Under the pieces are notes generated by a model. It saw only the letters and a list, made by a program, of their open reading frames with translations, did no database searches and was not told the DNA's origin. A stretch of DNA of 64,000 nt from contig DESZ01000002.1 of the NCBI GenBank assembly GCA_002361485.1, positions 1 through 64,000 on the forward strand. Direction: 5' to 3'. The number at the start of each line of letters is the position of its first letter. Within the stretch, counting starts at the first letter, position 1. This stretch comes from Cyanobacteria bacterium UBA3301 (lineage in GTDB: Bacteria; Cyanobacteriota; Vampirovibrionia; Gastranaerophilales; Gastranaerophilaceae). Below are positions 26,085 through 34,892 of the stretch, one piece after another. Made by a program: the position numbers and the translations under genes.

Positions 26085-27188
26085 ATGAGTACGAAGAAGG
26101 ATAATCAAGATTTTGAAGCATTATTGGAACAGTATGATTATAAGTTTCAAAAAGGTGATTTAGTAAAAGGTGTTGTATGCGGATTTGAAGGTCAAGGAGT
26201 TCTGGTTGATATCGGAGCTAAAACAACGGCATTAATACCTGCATACGAAGCTGTTGATAAAGGTGAAAATGTAGAAGATAAATTTGAAAAAGGTCAAGAA
26301 TCTGAATTTTTAATAATAAGAGAAGAAGATGAAGACGGCAGATTTCTTCTTTCCAAAAAGAAGGTTGATTTTGCATATGCTTGGAAAGAATTGGAGAAAG
26401 CAAAAGAGGCTGACGAAACAATTTTAGGTACCGTAATTAATACTGTAAAAGGCGGCGTAATTGTTGAAGTTGCCGGTGTTAGAGGGTTTATCCCTTCAAG
26501 TCAATTGCGTCTGAAGGATGCTGAATTAGAATCAGGTGCAAAAATTGAAGTTAAAATTTTGACTCTTGATGTTCAGCAAAATAACTTTATATTATCCAAT
26601 AAAAAAGTATATGAAGATTCTGTTGAAGAGTCGCGTAAAAATGTATTTTCACAAATTGAAGTCGGTCAGATTGTAAAAGGTGAAGTTGTCAGGATTACTG
26701 ATTTTGGTGCTTTTGTTGATATAGGCGGAGTAGATGGGTTGTTACCTTTATCGCAATTGTCTTGGCGCTGGATTGATCATCCGACTGATATTTTAAAATT
26801 AGGGGATAAGATTGATGTAGAAGTAATCTTAGTAGATTATGACAAGCAGCGTGTGTCTTTAAGTTTAAAACAGCTTGAACCTGATCCTTGGATAGAAGCT
26901 GAAAAGAATATTAAAGAAGGCGACAAAGTTCAAGGTACTGTTACAAGATTAAAGTATTTTGGTGCATTTGTCGAAGTTTATCCGGGGGTAGAGGCTTTGC
27001 TTCCGCATAACGAAGTTGTCGAATATCAGAATGAAACAAAAACAATACTGAATGCAGGCGACAAAATTGATACATATATTATTAAATTCAATCCTGCTGA
27101 CAGAAGAATTGCTCTTTCTATTCATGAACAATCAATTGAACAAGAAGCTGAACAAGAAACACCATCCGATTCTTCACAAGCTGAATAG
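26085..27188 (+). CDS. rpsA: Small ribosomal subunit protein S1 (four S1 domains)
   Basis: 367 residues from the ATG at 26085 after GGGG; an in-frame ATG at 26019 lies on top of the promoter and is not used. Four S1 RNA-binding domains start near residues 20, 104, 190 and 276 (GVVCGFEGQGVLVDIG, GTVINTVKGGVIVEV, GEVVRITDFGAFVDIG, GTVTRLKYFGAFVEV). S1 helps 30S subunits bind structured or weak-SD mRNAs. Four domains rather than the six of E. coli is normal in several phyla. The acidic Gln/Glu tail is short. Confidence 0.93.
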   Translation: MSTKKDNQDFEALLEQYDYKFQKGDLVKGVVCGFEGQGVLVDIGAKTTALIPAYEAVDKGENVEDKFEKGQESEFLIIREEDEDGRFLLSKKKVDFAYAWKELEKAKEADETILGTVINTVKGGVIVEVAGVRGFIPSSQLRLKDAELESGAKIEVKILTLDVQQNNFILSNKKVYEDSVEESRKNVFSQIEVGQIVKGEVVRITDFGAFVDIGGVDGLLPLSQLSWRWIDHPTDILKLGDKIDVEVILVDYDKQRVSLSLKQLEPDPWIEAEKNIKEGDKVQGTVTRLKYFGAFVEVYPGVEALLPHNEVVEYQNETKTILNAGDKIDTYIIKFNPADRRIALSIHEQSIEQEAEQETPSDSSQAE

Positions 27189-27209
27189 TATTATTGTCAG
27201 TTATAAAGG

Positions 27210-27239
27210 ATACCGCTTACTATATAAGCGGTATTTTTT
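27210..27239 (+). terminator. Terminator after rpsA
   Basis: A 10-bp perfect stem (ATACCGCTTA with TAAGCGGTAT), loop CTATA, and a T6 tail. Confidence 0.93.
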
Positions 27240-27272
27240 ATGTAATAAATCTTAATATTTCATCAGTAATAT

Positions 27273-27300
27273 TAAAGTTTTTACATAAACATGCCGATAA
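27273..27300 (+). promoter_or_regulatory. Consensus sigma-28 promoter of the 59-aa gene
   Basis: TAAAGTTT (27273-27280), 12 nt, GCCGATAA (27293-27300). Both boxes are perfect matches to the FliA/SigD consensus. The spacing is one base longer than the E. coli N11 form and the same as at the other two sites in this window. The -10 ends 27 nt before the ATG. Confidence 0.75.
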
Positions 27301-27327
27301 TTACTTTACATAATAAGAGGTAATAAT

Positions 27328-27507
27328 ATGGGATACGAAGAATTAAACGAACAAAGTTCAATAGTTATGTTGTCATCAACAGGTGATGCCTTGGACTTTG
27401 AAAATGTGATTGAAATTATTGATGAACAAGGGCTTGGCCTTGTATGCACCCAAGCGGAATTTGTAGAAATATTTGACAGGGAGGGCTTGTCAGGATTTGT
27501 AATGTAA
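27328..27507 (+). CDS. 59-aa unknown protein under sigma-28-type control
   Basis: ATG at 27328, seven bases after AGAGG. The protein is acidic, with a segment MLSSTGDALDFENVIEI, and ends in LSGFVM. It has one cysteine and no signal peptide or membrane helix. I do not recognise a family. It is isolated by strong terminators on both sides and has its own near-perfect sigma-28 promoter, which argues it is a real, independently regulated gene. It is not an obvious FlgM (anti-sigma-28) by sequence. Confidence 0.8.
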   Translation: MGYEELNEQSSIVMLSSTGDALDFENVIEIIDEQGLGLVCTQAEFVEIFDREGLSGFVM

Positions 27508-27530
27508 AAAATTAAATAGTGTAAGAGATT

Positions 27531-27558
27531 AAAAAGAGGAACCTTGGTTCCTCTTTTT
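27531..27558. terminator. Terminator after the 59-aa gene
   Basis: A 13-bp perfect inverted repeat (AAAAAGAGGAACC with GGTTCCTCTTTTT) separated by TT; the effective loop is CTTG. A and T runs on both sides allow termination in both directions. Confidence 0.93.
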
Positions 27559-27587
27559 ATGCATTAATTTTATGTTATTATAACAGT

Positions 27588-28520
27588 ATGACGGATTTTA
27601 AACATTATACAGTGATGAAAAATGAAGCGGTAGATGCTTTATGCTGTGCTGACGGTAAAATTTATGTTGATGCTACATTAGGAGGCGGAGGTCATAGTGA
27701 GCTGATTTTGCAAAAAATTTCGCCAAACGGAAGATTGATTTCTTTTGATATTGATGACGATGCAATAAATGCAGCTTCAGAAAGGCTAAAAAAATATAAA
27801 AATTTAACGATAGTAAAGAGTTCTTATGTGAATATAAAGGATGTTTTAAATAATTTAGGTATAAAAAAAATTGACGGCATTATATTTGATTTGGGGGCTT
27901 CATATCACCAATTAACAAAGCAGGAGCGCGGATTTTCTTTTATGAAAGAAGCTCCGCTGGATATGCGTTTTGATACGGATGCAAATATAAGTGCATATGA
28001 TATAGTAAACGATTATAAAGAAGAGGACTTAATCAGGATTTTTTCGGAGTATGGAGAAGAACGCTTTTCAAAACGAATAGCAAAAGCAATTGTATCTCAA
28101 AGAAATATATGTCCTATTAAAACAACGACAGAGCTTTCGGAATTAATTATTTCTTCGGTTCCAAAAATTAAAAGCAGCGTTCATCCTGCGACAAGGGTTT
28201 TTCAAGCTATCAGGATTGAAGTAAATCAAGAGTTACAAAATATTAAAACAGCATTAGTAAATGTCTTGGATTTATTGGAATTTAATGGTATAATTTCAGT
28301 AATTAGTTTTCACTCTCTTGAAGACAGAATTGTAAAACGGATATTCAAATATTATTCAACGCGTTGTCATTGCGACAAAACTCAAATGATATGCAATTGT
28401 CCGCCGCCGATTTTGGAGTTAGTTAATAAAAAACCTATCATGGCATCTGATATTGAGGTTTCGGAAAATCCGCCATCAAGGAGTGCAAAGCTAAGAATTG
28501 CAAGATGTATAAGAAAGTAG
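27588..28520 (+). CDS. rsmH: 16S rRNA (cytosine1402-N4)-methyltransferase
   Basis: 310 residues. RsmH (MraW) uses S-adenosylmethionine to methylate C1402 in the 30S P site. The motif DATLGGGGHSELIL is near residues 23-36, FDLGASYHQL near 102-111, APLDMRFD near 127-134 and SFHSLEDRIVKRIF near 238-251, all family hallmarks. It heads a seven-gene run and is followed six bases later by an ftsL-like gene, the classical start of a division/cell-wall cluster. Confidence 0.97.
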   Translation: MTDFKHYTVMKNEAVDALCCADGKIYVDATLGGGGHSELILQKISPNGRLISFDIDDDAINAASERLKKYKNLTIVKSSYVNIKDVLNNLGIKKIDGIIFDLGASYHQLTKQERGFSFMKEAPLDMRFDTDANISAYDIVNDYKEEDLIRIFSEYGEERFSKRIAKAIVSQRNICPIKTTTELSELIISSVPKIKSSVHPATRVFQAIRIEVNQELQNIKTALVNVLDLLEFNGIISVISFHSLEDRIVKRIFKYYSTRCHCDKTQMICNCPPPILELVNKKPIMASDIEVSENPPSRSAKLRIARCIRK

Positions 28521-28526
28521 CTAAAT

Positions 28527-29000
28527 TTGAGTACAAGAGTTTTAAACAGAACTAAATCACTAAAATCCAAAAACAGCAGTTACAGTTCGGAAGTTATTAA
28601 TAACAGGGTTCTCGACTCAATATCTGATGGTGCACTCTATCAACAAAAGCCTGTAACTGTCCGTGAAATGGTTACTCGTAAAATAAATAAAACATTATGT
28701 TGTTGTTTATTATTTACAATACTTGTTACGTTTATCAGTTATTATATAGCGATGAATTACGAGGCAAAGTTGAATAAACTTGATAGCGAAATAGTTCGTA
28801 TAAACTCTGAAAATTTGGATCTGCAAGCGGATTTAGATCGTTATAAGTCATTTAATAACGTTGATGACAGAGTTGGAAAATTCAATTTATTGCAAAAAGC
28901 CAACAAGGTAATAGAAGTAACCGCAATGAATAATGATGAGGCTATAATAACATCTAATAAACCTATATCAAACGAATTTCGCTGGGCAATAGGGTACTAA
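28527..29000 (+). CDS. FtsL-like septal protein
   Basis: 157 residues, probably starting with TTG at 28527 because the next ATG in frame is only at residue 48, close to the membrane helix. A basic cytosolic tail of about 50 residues precedes one membrane helix (about 55-75) with three consecutive cysteines at its start. A short coiled coil (LNKLDSEIVRINSENLDLQADL) follows. This layout and the position after rsmH match FtsL, the bitopic partner of FtsB/FtsQ in the divisome. Sequence conservation in FtsL is weak, so the call rests on architecture and context. Confidence 0.65.
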   Translation: MSTRVLNRTKSLKSKNSSYSSEVINNRVLDSISDGALYQQKPVTVREMVTRKINKTLCCCLLFTILVTFISYYIAMNYEAKLNKLDSEIVRINSENLDLQADLDRYKSFNNVDDRVGKFNLLQKANKVIEVTAMNNDEAIITSNKPISNEFRWAIGY

Positions 29001-29020
29001 TAAAATTTTTAAGGGATATT

Positions 29021-30676
29021 ATGAGAAGTGATAATATTAAAAAGGGAATTGCGCATACCCCGCACAGAGCATTATTATTAGCAGGCGGAGTTTCAAGAGA
29101 AGCCTTTGACAGACCATTTATCGGAATTGCAAGTTCGTTTACCGATTTAATTCCCGGACACGCAGGGATGAGAGATTTGGAACGCCAAATAGAAAAAGGT
29201 ATTCACACGGGAGGAGGGCAGGCCTTTATTTTCGGAGTGCCTGCGATATGTGACGGAATAGCAATGGGACATAACGGCATGCGTTATTCTTTACCTTCAC
29301 GCGATTTAATTGCTGATTGTATTGAAACTGTTGCACAAGGGCATCAGCTTGACGGTCTTGTTTTGCTCACAAATTGCGATAAAATCACTCCGGGAATGCT
29401 GATTGCCGCGATGCGATTAAATATACCTTCTATTATTGTAACGGCAGGTCCAATGCTCGAAGGAGAGAGCCGTTGTGAAAAGTTAACTATGATAAAAGGC
29501 TCATTTGAAGCTGTCGGTAAATTTAGAAATAATCAAATAGATGAACAAAGGCTTCTTGAACTTGAAGAAGAATCTTGCCCGACTATCGGGTCTTGTCAGG
29601 GAATGTACACTGCAAACACTATGGCTTGTTTAACAGAAGCTATGGGGATGAGTTTGCCTTTATGTGCCACTTCATCTGCAGTATCTTCCAAAAAACGCAG
29701 AATAGCATTTGAATCAGGTATTCAAATTGTTGATTTAGTAAAAAATGATATAAAACCTTTAGATATTATCGATAAGGAAACCTTAATAAATGCTATAATT
29801 TGCGATTTGGCATTGGGGGGAAGCACAAATAGTGTCATGCACCTGTTAGCTTTTGCAAATGCGGGCGGTATTGACCTTAAATTGAATGATTTTGATTTAT
29901 GGGGTAAGAAAGTTCATCAAATATTAAAGCTTGACCCCGCAGCGAATCCGACAATGACAGAATTTCATAATGCGGGCGGAGTTCCTGCATTGATGAAAAA
30001 CTTGATTGATGCAAACATTGGGATAAAGGATAAGAAAACAGTTTGCGGTTATTCAACATTTGAAATATCTGAAAATGCGTTTGTAAATAAAGATTTAATA
30101 AAAACTTATGAAAATCCCGTAAATACAAAACCGGGACTTGGTATCTTATACGGCAATATTGCACCTGAAGGCTGTGTGACAAAAATTTCGGGGATAGATG
30201 AAGGGTGTTATGAATTTGAAGGAGTTGCAAAGTGCTTTGATTGTGAAGAAGATGCAATGAATGCATTAGAGACAGATAAAATTAAAGACGGTGATGTAAT
30301 TATTATTCGATATGAAGGACCAAAAGGCGGCCCTGGAATGAGAGAAATGCTTGCACCAACTTCTTTATTAGTAGGTAAAGGGTTAGGAAAAACAGTTGCG
30401 CTAATAACAGACGGCAGATTTTCAGGCGGAACAAGAGGAATATGTATCGGTCATGTTTGTCCGGAAGCTGCTAACGGCGGAAATATTGCTTTAATAGAAG
30501 ACGGAGATAGGATAAGAATTGATATAAACAACAGAAGTATAGATGTACTTGTATCTGAGGATGTGCTAAATGAACGTCGGAAATCATTAAAACCGTTTGA
30601 ATTAAAATGCAAATCAGGTTATTTGTCTAAATATGCAAAAACGGTACAAGATGCATCTCATGGGGCAATAGTATAG
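29021..30676 (+). CDS. ilvD: Dihydroxy-acid dehydratase
   Basis: 551 residues. This Fe-S enzyme makes the 2-keto acid precursors of valine, isoleucine and pantothenate. Cluster and active-site motifs include LTNCDKITPGML near 115-126, CPTIGSCQGMYTANTMACL near 187-205, GGSTNSVMHLLA near 265-276 and the C-terminal GRFSGGTRGICIGH. It falls in the IlvD rather than the Edd branch by length. It lies inside the rsmH-uppS run, 3 nt before uppS, with no other ilv genes nearby. Confidence 0.95.
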   Translation: MRSDNIKKGIAHTPHRALLLAGGVSREAFDRPFIGIASSFTDLIPGHAGMRDLERQIEKGIHTGGGQAFIFGVPAICDGIAMGHNGMRYSLPSRDLIADCIETVAQGHQLDGLVLLTNCDKITPGMLIAAMRLNIPSIIVTAGPMLEGESRCEKLTMIKGSFEAVGKFRNNQIDEQRLLELEEESCPTIGSCQGMYTANTMACLTEAMGMSLPLCATSSAVSSKKRRIAFESGIQIVDLVKNDIKPLDIIDKETLINAIICDLALGGSTNSVMHLLAFANAGGIDLKLNDFDLWGKKVHQILKLDPAANPTMTEFHNAGGVPALMKNLIDANIGIKDKKTVCGYSTFEISENAFVNKDLIKTYENPVNTKPGLGILYGNIAPEGCVTKISGIDEGCYEFEGVAKCFDCEEDAMNALETDKIKDGDVIIIRYEGPKGGPGMREMLAPTSLLVGKGLGKTVALITDGRFSGGTRGICIGHVCPEAANGGNIALIEDGDRIRIDINNRSIDVLVSEDVLNERRKSLKPFELKCKSGYLSKYAKTVQDASHGAIV

Positions 30677-30679
30677 CTT

Positions 30680-31375
30680 ATGAAAATTTTTGATAATGAT
30701 ATAAAACATGTAGCTATAATTATGGATGGTAACAGACGCTGGGCAAAAGCACATAATCTCCCTTCCCCTGCAGGACACAAAAAAGGGGTTGATTCGCTTC
30801 GAACTATAACAAGAGCCTGTGATGATTTTGGAATAAAATATCTTACTGTGTATGCTTTTTCGACTGAAAATTGGAACCGCCAAAAAGAAGAAGTTGATTT
30901 TTTAATGGATTTGGTTGCTGTTACCCTTAAAAATGAGCTTGATGATATGCACAAAGAGGGCGTAAAAATATCATTTATCGGGGACACTTCCAAATTATCC
31001 GACAAACTTCAAAGAGTTACACTAAATGCTCAAGAAAAAACTAAAAATAACGAAGGTGTAAATTTGCAAATTGCACTAAATTATGGTGCTCGTGATGAAA
31101 TTACAAATGCAGTCAAACAAATTGTTTCGGAAGGTTTAAAGGCTGAAGATATAACTAAAGACATTATCAGCAGACATCTTTACACTTCAAATATCCCTGA
31201 TCCTGACATTTTAATCCGCACAGGGGGAGAAAAACGCATATCAAATTATTTGTTGTGGCAGATTGCTTATTCTGAAATAATCGTTGTTGATGAATTTTGG
31301 CCTGATTTTGATAAAAAATGTTTTGAAAGATGTTTGGATGAATACGCAAGAAGACAAAGAAGGTTTGGGAAGTAA
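30680..31375 (+). CDS. uppS: Undecaprenyl diphosphate synthase (cis-isoprenyl transferase)
   Basis: 231 residues. It condenses isopentenyl units onto farnesyl diphosphate to make the C55 lipid carrier for peptidoglycan and O-antigen-type glycans. The catalytic IMDGNRRWAKA block is near residues 14-24, the TVYAFSTENWNRQKEE block near 56-71, and RTGGEKRISNYLLWQIAYSE near 177-196. Three bases separate it from ilvD and one base from rdgB. Confidence 0.97.
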   Translation: MKIFDNDIKHVAIIMDGNRRWAKAHNLPSPAGHKKGVDSLRTITRACDDFGIKYLTVYAFSTENWNRQKEEVDFLMDLVAVTLKNELDDMHKEGVKISFIGDTSKLSDKLQRVTLNAQEKTKNNEGVNLQIALNYGARDEITNAVKQIVSEGLKAEDITKDIISRHLYTSNIPDPDILIRTGGEKRISNYLLWQIAYSEIIVVDEFWPDFDKKCFERCLDEYARRQRRFGK

Positions 31376-31376
31376 T

Positions 31377-32015
31377 ATGAAAATAGTATTTGCAACGGGA
31401 AATGCGCATAAAGTACAAGAAGTAAATGATATTGCAAAGGGTTCGGGTATAGAATTTGAACTCCCGCCTGAGGATTTTAATCCTATTGAAAACGGGCTTA
31501 CATTTGAAGAAAATTCTTTAATAAAAGCGCAGGAAGCCGCACGAATTTCAGGCAGAATATCGTTAGCCGATGATTCTGGCTTGTGTGTTGAAGCATTAAA
31601 GGGAGAACCCGGAATATATTCGGCAAGATATGATACTACCCCCCAAAAGCGTATAGACAAATTGCTAAATAATCTTACCGATGCTGCTAATAGGAGAGCA
31701 AAATTTGTTTGTGCTATGACTCTTGTAGATAAAGACGGTAATGTAATCAGACAAGAAGTTGGCGAATGCCACGGTGTAATTGCTCAAAATCAAGCAGGAG
31801 ATAACGGTTTTGGGTATGATCCGATTTTTATTCCTGACGGTTATAGTATAACAATTGCGCAAATGTCTGAAGATGAGAAAAATACAATTTCACACAGAAG
31901 CCGTGCTTTAAGAAAAATGATTGAATTTATAAATTCACGGAGTCTTAATGCGCAAAGCAATTTTGATACCGACAATAATCATAGTGGGGACAATTTTAGT
32001 ACGATTTGCCATTAA
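31377..32015 (+). CDS. rdgB: Non-canonical purine NTP pyrophosphatase (RdgB/HAM1)
   Basis: 212 residues from the ATG at 31377 (GGGAAG site in the end of uppS). It removes ITP, dITP and XTP from the nucleotide pool. Motifs: FATGNAHKVQEV (5-16), ENSLIKAQEAA, SLADDSGLCVEAL (near 62-74), GFGYDPIFI and SHRSRALRKM. The family domain ends near residue 187. The last 25 or so residues (beginning NSRSLNAQ) read through the start of the next gene in another frame, an unusual 68-nt overlap. Confidence 0.93.
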   Translation: MKIVFATGNAHKVQEVNDIAKGSGIEFELPPEDFNPIENGLTFEENSLIKAQEAARISGRISLADDSGLCVEALKGEPGIYSARYDTTPQKRIDKLLNNLTDAANRRAKFVCAMTLVDKDGNVIRQEVGECHGVIAQNQAGDNGFGYDPIFIPDGYSITIAQMSEDEKNTISHRSRALRKMIEFINSRSLNAQSNFDTDNNHSGDNFSTICH

Positions 32016-33078
32016 TATTGTTACGGGTAATATCAGGGCAAAGATGCTTTCGACTTACAGACCGCCAGAAGTAACGGTTGAAAGGGTTAAAACAACAGAA
32101 ATCAATTTGTCATTTGAAACATCAGGCCGTGTTGATTCACAAAATGAAATTCGAATTGTTCCAAGGGTATCAGGATATTTGGAAAAAAGTTACTTTAAAG
32201 AGGGTTCTTTTGTCAAAAAAGGTGATGTTTTATTTCACATTGAAGCAAATGAATATAAAAATGATGCCGATATATCTTTAGCTGAGGTAAATAAGCTGAA
32301 AGCCGAACTTGAATATGCAAATAAACAATTACAAAGAGCGGCAGAACTTGTAAAATCAGATTATATTGCAAAAGCAAGATATGACGAATTAAAATCAAAC
32401 AGGGATTCGCTTCTAGCACAACTAAACGCTGCAAAATCGGAATTTAATAATAAAAATAAAGATTTATCATATACGTTAATAAAAGCTCCTATTGACGGAA
32501 AAATCGGAACTGTAGATGTTTCAGTCGGGAATTATGTAACTCCTTCAACCGGAGCTCTAACTACTATTAATAGTACAGACCCGATGTATATAATTTTTTC
32601 TCTTTCATCACAAGATTATTCAAAACTGGTATCTATTGATAAAAACAATAATTTAAACAGAAAAATTGAAATTTATCCAAACGGTTCGTCGAAGAAATAC
32701 GAATATGCAGGAGTACAAAATTATTATGACAATAAGATAGATAAATCATCAGGGACGGTAATGCTGCGTGCTGATATAAAAAATCCTAATAATAAACTTA
32801 TTCATGGTGAATTTGTAAAAGTAAAAATATTTTCAAATAATAAGACGGAAGTTAAAATAATACCTATCATTTCGGTAAGAGAAGATGCTCGCGGAAAACG
32901 TGTATATAAAGTAGATAAAGATAATATTGCGCGAGAAGTGTACATAAAAACAAACGGTCAAGTAGGGGATAATTGGATAGTTACAGAAGGGTTAGAAAAG
33001 GAGGATATTATTGTTGTAAAGGGAGTTATTAAGGTTATTCCCGATAAACCCGTAAAAATTGTAGAGGAAACAAAATGA
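31948..33078 (+). CDS. Periplasmic adaptor (membrane-fusion) protein of a tripartite efflux pump
   Basis: 376 residues; the ATG follows GGAG by six bases and lies inside the end of rdgB. An N-terminal membrane anchor (4-25) precedes a split lipoyl domain (RIVPRVSGYLEKSYFKEGSFVKKGDVLFHIE near 66-96 and YTLIKAPIDGKIG near 173-185). Between them is a coiled-coil hairpin, and a beta-barrel and membrane-proximal region follow. This is the AcrA/MexA (HlyD) architecture. It overlaps the TolC-like gene by 4 nt, but no RND or ABC inner-membrane pump is next to it. Confidence 0.92.
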   Translation: MRKAILIPTIIIVGTILVRFAINIVTGNIRAKMLSTYRPPEVTVERVKTTEINLSFETSGRVDSQNEIRIVPRVSGYLEKSYFKEGSFVKKGDVLFHIEANEYKNDADISLAEVNKLKAELEYANKQLQRAAELVKSDYIAKARYDELKSNRDSLLAQLNAAKSEFNNKNKDLSYTLIKAPIDGKIGTVDVSVGNYVTPSTGALTTINSTDPMYIIFSLSSQDYSKLVSIDKNNNLNRKIEIYPNGSSKKYEYAGVQNYYDNKIDKSSGTVMLRADIKNPNNKLIHGEFVKVKIFSNNKTEVKIIPIISVREDARGKRVYKVDKDNIAREVYIKTNGQVGDNWIVTEGLEKEDIIVVKGVIKVIPDKPVKIVEETK

Positions 33079-34472
33079 AAAAAATACTTTTCTTATTTGT
33101 ACTGTTATTACTTTCAAACCCAACGTATTCTGCAAGTAAGGATGTCCCTTTTTTAGATGCTGACCCTGAAAAAATAATTTCAGAAATGGATACAAATTCA
33201 AATAAAGTTGTAGAAGGACATGTTGAGAAAAATATTGTAATGAGTCTGTCAAACTGTATAAGGCTGGCTCTTGGAAATAATCCCGAAATAAGTTCAGCTT
33301 TTCAGGATATATTGGCAGCTGATGCTCAAATAAAACAAACATGGTCAAATTTCTTCCCGCAAATCGGTTGGCAAACAAGTTATACGCATATTAAGCAACT
33401 TCAACTTTCCGATGCTTTAAATAGGAATTTACAATATGACTATTATATTTTAGGACAAGCATCTTTGCAGCAGCTGTTATATGACTTTGGGGTAACTCAA
33501 AATGAAGCAACTATTCTAAGACTTGGTTATCAGGCAAATATAAAAACATTTATGGAAACCGTAAATTCTGTAATTCGCGATACTAAAGATGCGTATTATA
33601 AACTATTATACAGCTATGAAGCAGAACAGGTAGCTCAGAGAAATGTAGATAATTATCAACAATTTTATGATCAAGCAAAAGCTTTTTATACAACAGGCTT
33701 AAATCCGAAAATTGATGTTACAATTGCTCTTTCAAATTTAAGCCGTTCAAAACTACAATTGATTTCTGCACAGAATGACATAAATGCAGCTATTGCTAAT
33801 CTTAATAATATAATGGGAATTCCACGCATAACTCCATATAAATTAAGTGAATCACTTGAATTTACACCGATTGATATTTCATTTGAAGATACGGTTGAAA
33901 TAGCGAAAAAGTCGCGTCCTGACTTAAAACGTTCGCTAATTTTACTTGAACAGGCAAGACAAAATGTAAAACTCGCGCAGAAAGCCTTTATGCCGACGAT
34001 TACCGGACAAGGAGAATATCAGCGCGGTGGTAAACACTGGACATCCAATGATGGGTGGAATATAGGTATCGCTCTGAATTTTACGGGCATAAATGTTGCT
34101 CAAATAATAAATAATATCAATGAAGCAAGATATCTCTATGACAAACAAATTGCTGAAGCTAAAAAGATGCAAAATAATGTATTTTTAGAAATTCAAAGCG
34201 CATATATTAAATTAAATGAAAAAAGTAATCAGCTACCTGTTGCAATACTCCAACTAAAGCAGTCTAAAGAAAATTTTGAATTATCATTTGGCAGATATCG
34301 TGTCGGTGTAGCTTCTCCTATAGAATACAGAGAAGCTGAAAACACATATACAAGTGCGCAACTTACATATTACAATGCGCTTTATGAGTACAATTCAGCA
34401 AAAGCAGATTTAGAAAAAGCTATTGGTACTAATCTCCCAAAATCAGCTTCTGTAGTCGATTTACAGAATTAG
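33075..34472 (+). CDS. TolC-family outer-membrane efflux channel
   Basis: 465 residues with a signal peptide cut near SYSASK-type residues 19-22. The long helical body contains the two outer-membrane efflux protein repeats (SLSNCIRLALGNNPEISSA near 56 onward and IAKKSRPDLKRSLILLEQA near 276 onward), typical of trimeric TolC/OprM channels. It is translationally coupled to the adaptor. Its presence confirms a two-membrane cell envelope. The substrate is unknown. Confidence 0.93.
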   Translation: MKKILFLFVLLLLSNPTYSASKDVPFLDADPEKIISEMDTNSNKVVEGHVEKNIVMSLSNCIRLALGNNPEISSAFQDILAADAQIKQTWSNFFPQIGWQTSYTHIKQLQLSDALNRNLQYDYYILGQASLQQLLYDFGVTQNEATILRLGYQANIKTFMETVNSVIRDTKDAYYKLLYSYEAEQVAQRNVDNYQQFYDQAKAFYTTGLNPKIDVTIALSNLSRSKLQLISAQNDINAAIANLNNIMGIPRITPYKLSESLEFTPIDISFEDTVEIAKKSRPDLKRSLILLEQARQNVKLAQKAFMPTITGQGEYQRGGKHWTSNDGWNIGIALNFTGINVAQIINNINEARYLYDKQIAEAKKMQNNVFLEIQSAYIKLNEKSNQLPVAILQLKQSKENFELSFGRYRVGVASPIEYREAENTYTSAQLTYYNALYEYNSAKADLEKAIGTNLPKSASVVDLQN

Positions 34473-34505
34473 TTAAGAAATGTTAACATAAAGATTTTCA
34501 AAAAA

Positions 34506-34535
34506 GCAATTTTTTTAACTTAACATACTTTATAT
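34506..34535 (+). promoter_or_regulatory. Bipartite element GCAATTTTTT-N10-TACTTTATAT
   Basis: GCAATTTTTT (34506-34515), ten bases, TACTTTATAT (34526-34535), 31 nt before the 80-aa gene. The same two decamers with the same spacing precede the unknown gene at 40760 on the other strand. It is promoter-like in position, but has no good sigma-70 hexamers at standard spacing. Confidence 0.45.
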
Positions 34536-34566
34536 ATATGTAAGATATAAGAGAAGAGAGTAAATT

Positions 34567-34809
34567 ATGAATTCACAAAAATTTGGGACATTAGTAAAGC
34601 CTGCTGCTACATCTCGCAGAGCAAAATATGATAAAGAAATCAATTATTTGAAATTAAGAGATAAACAAATGAGATTTAATAATGCACAGGATCCGATTTA
34701 TTACATATTTGATTGTATAGAAAATCGTCCGGTAAGCAAATTAGCAACTGAATTTGTCAAAGACTCATTATTTGAAGCTGTTAATTTTATATCAAAAGTT
34801 GTTGGATAA
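34567..34809 (+). CDS. 80-aa unknown basic protein
   Basis: The start at 34567 follows GAAGAGAG. The first half is Lys/Arg-rich (TSRRAKYDKEINYLKLRDKQ); the second is more hydrophobic and helical. It has no signal peptide and one cysteine (DCIENRPVSKL). No family recognised. It has its own upstream element and terminator, so it is likely a real single-gene unit. Confidence 0.75.
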   Translation: MNSQKFGTLVKPAATSRRAKYDKEINYLKLRDKQMRFNNAQDPIYYIFDCIENRPVSKLATEFVKDSLFEAVNFISKVVG

Positions 34810-34864
34810 TCAATAGAATAAAAGAGAAAAGAATTAAGGAATAAGGATAGGAAAATCAGTAAAT

Positions 34865-34892
34865 AAGCGGTCAATAGACCGCTTTTATTTTT
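34865..34892 (+). terminator. Terminator after the 80-aa gene
   Basis: An 8-bp stem (AAGCGGTC with GACCGCTT), loop AATA, and a T-rich tail running into the stop of the convergent mannosidase gene. Confidence 0.85.
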
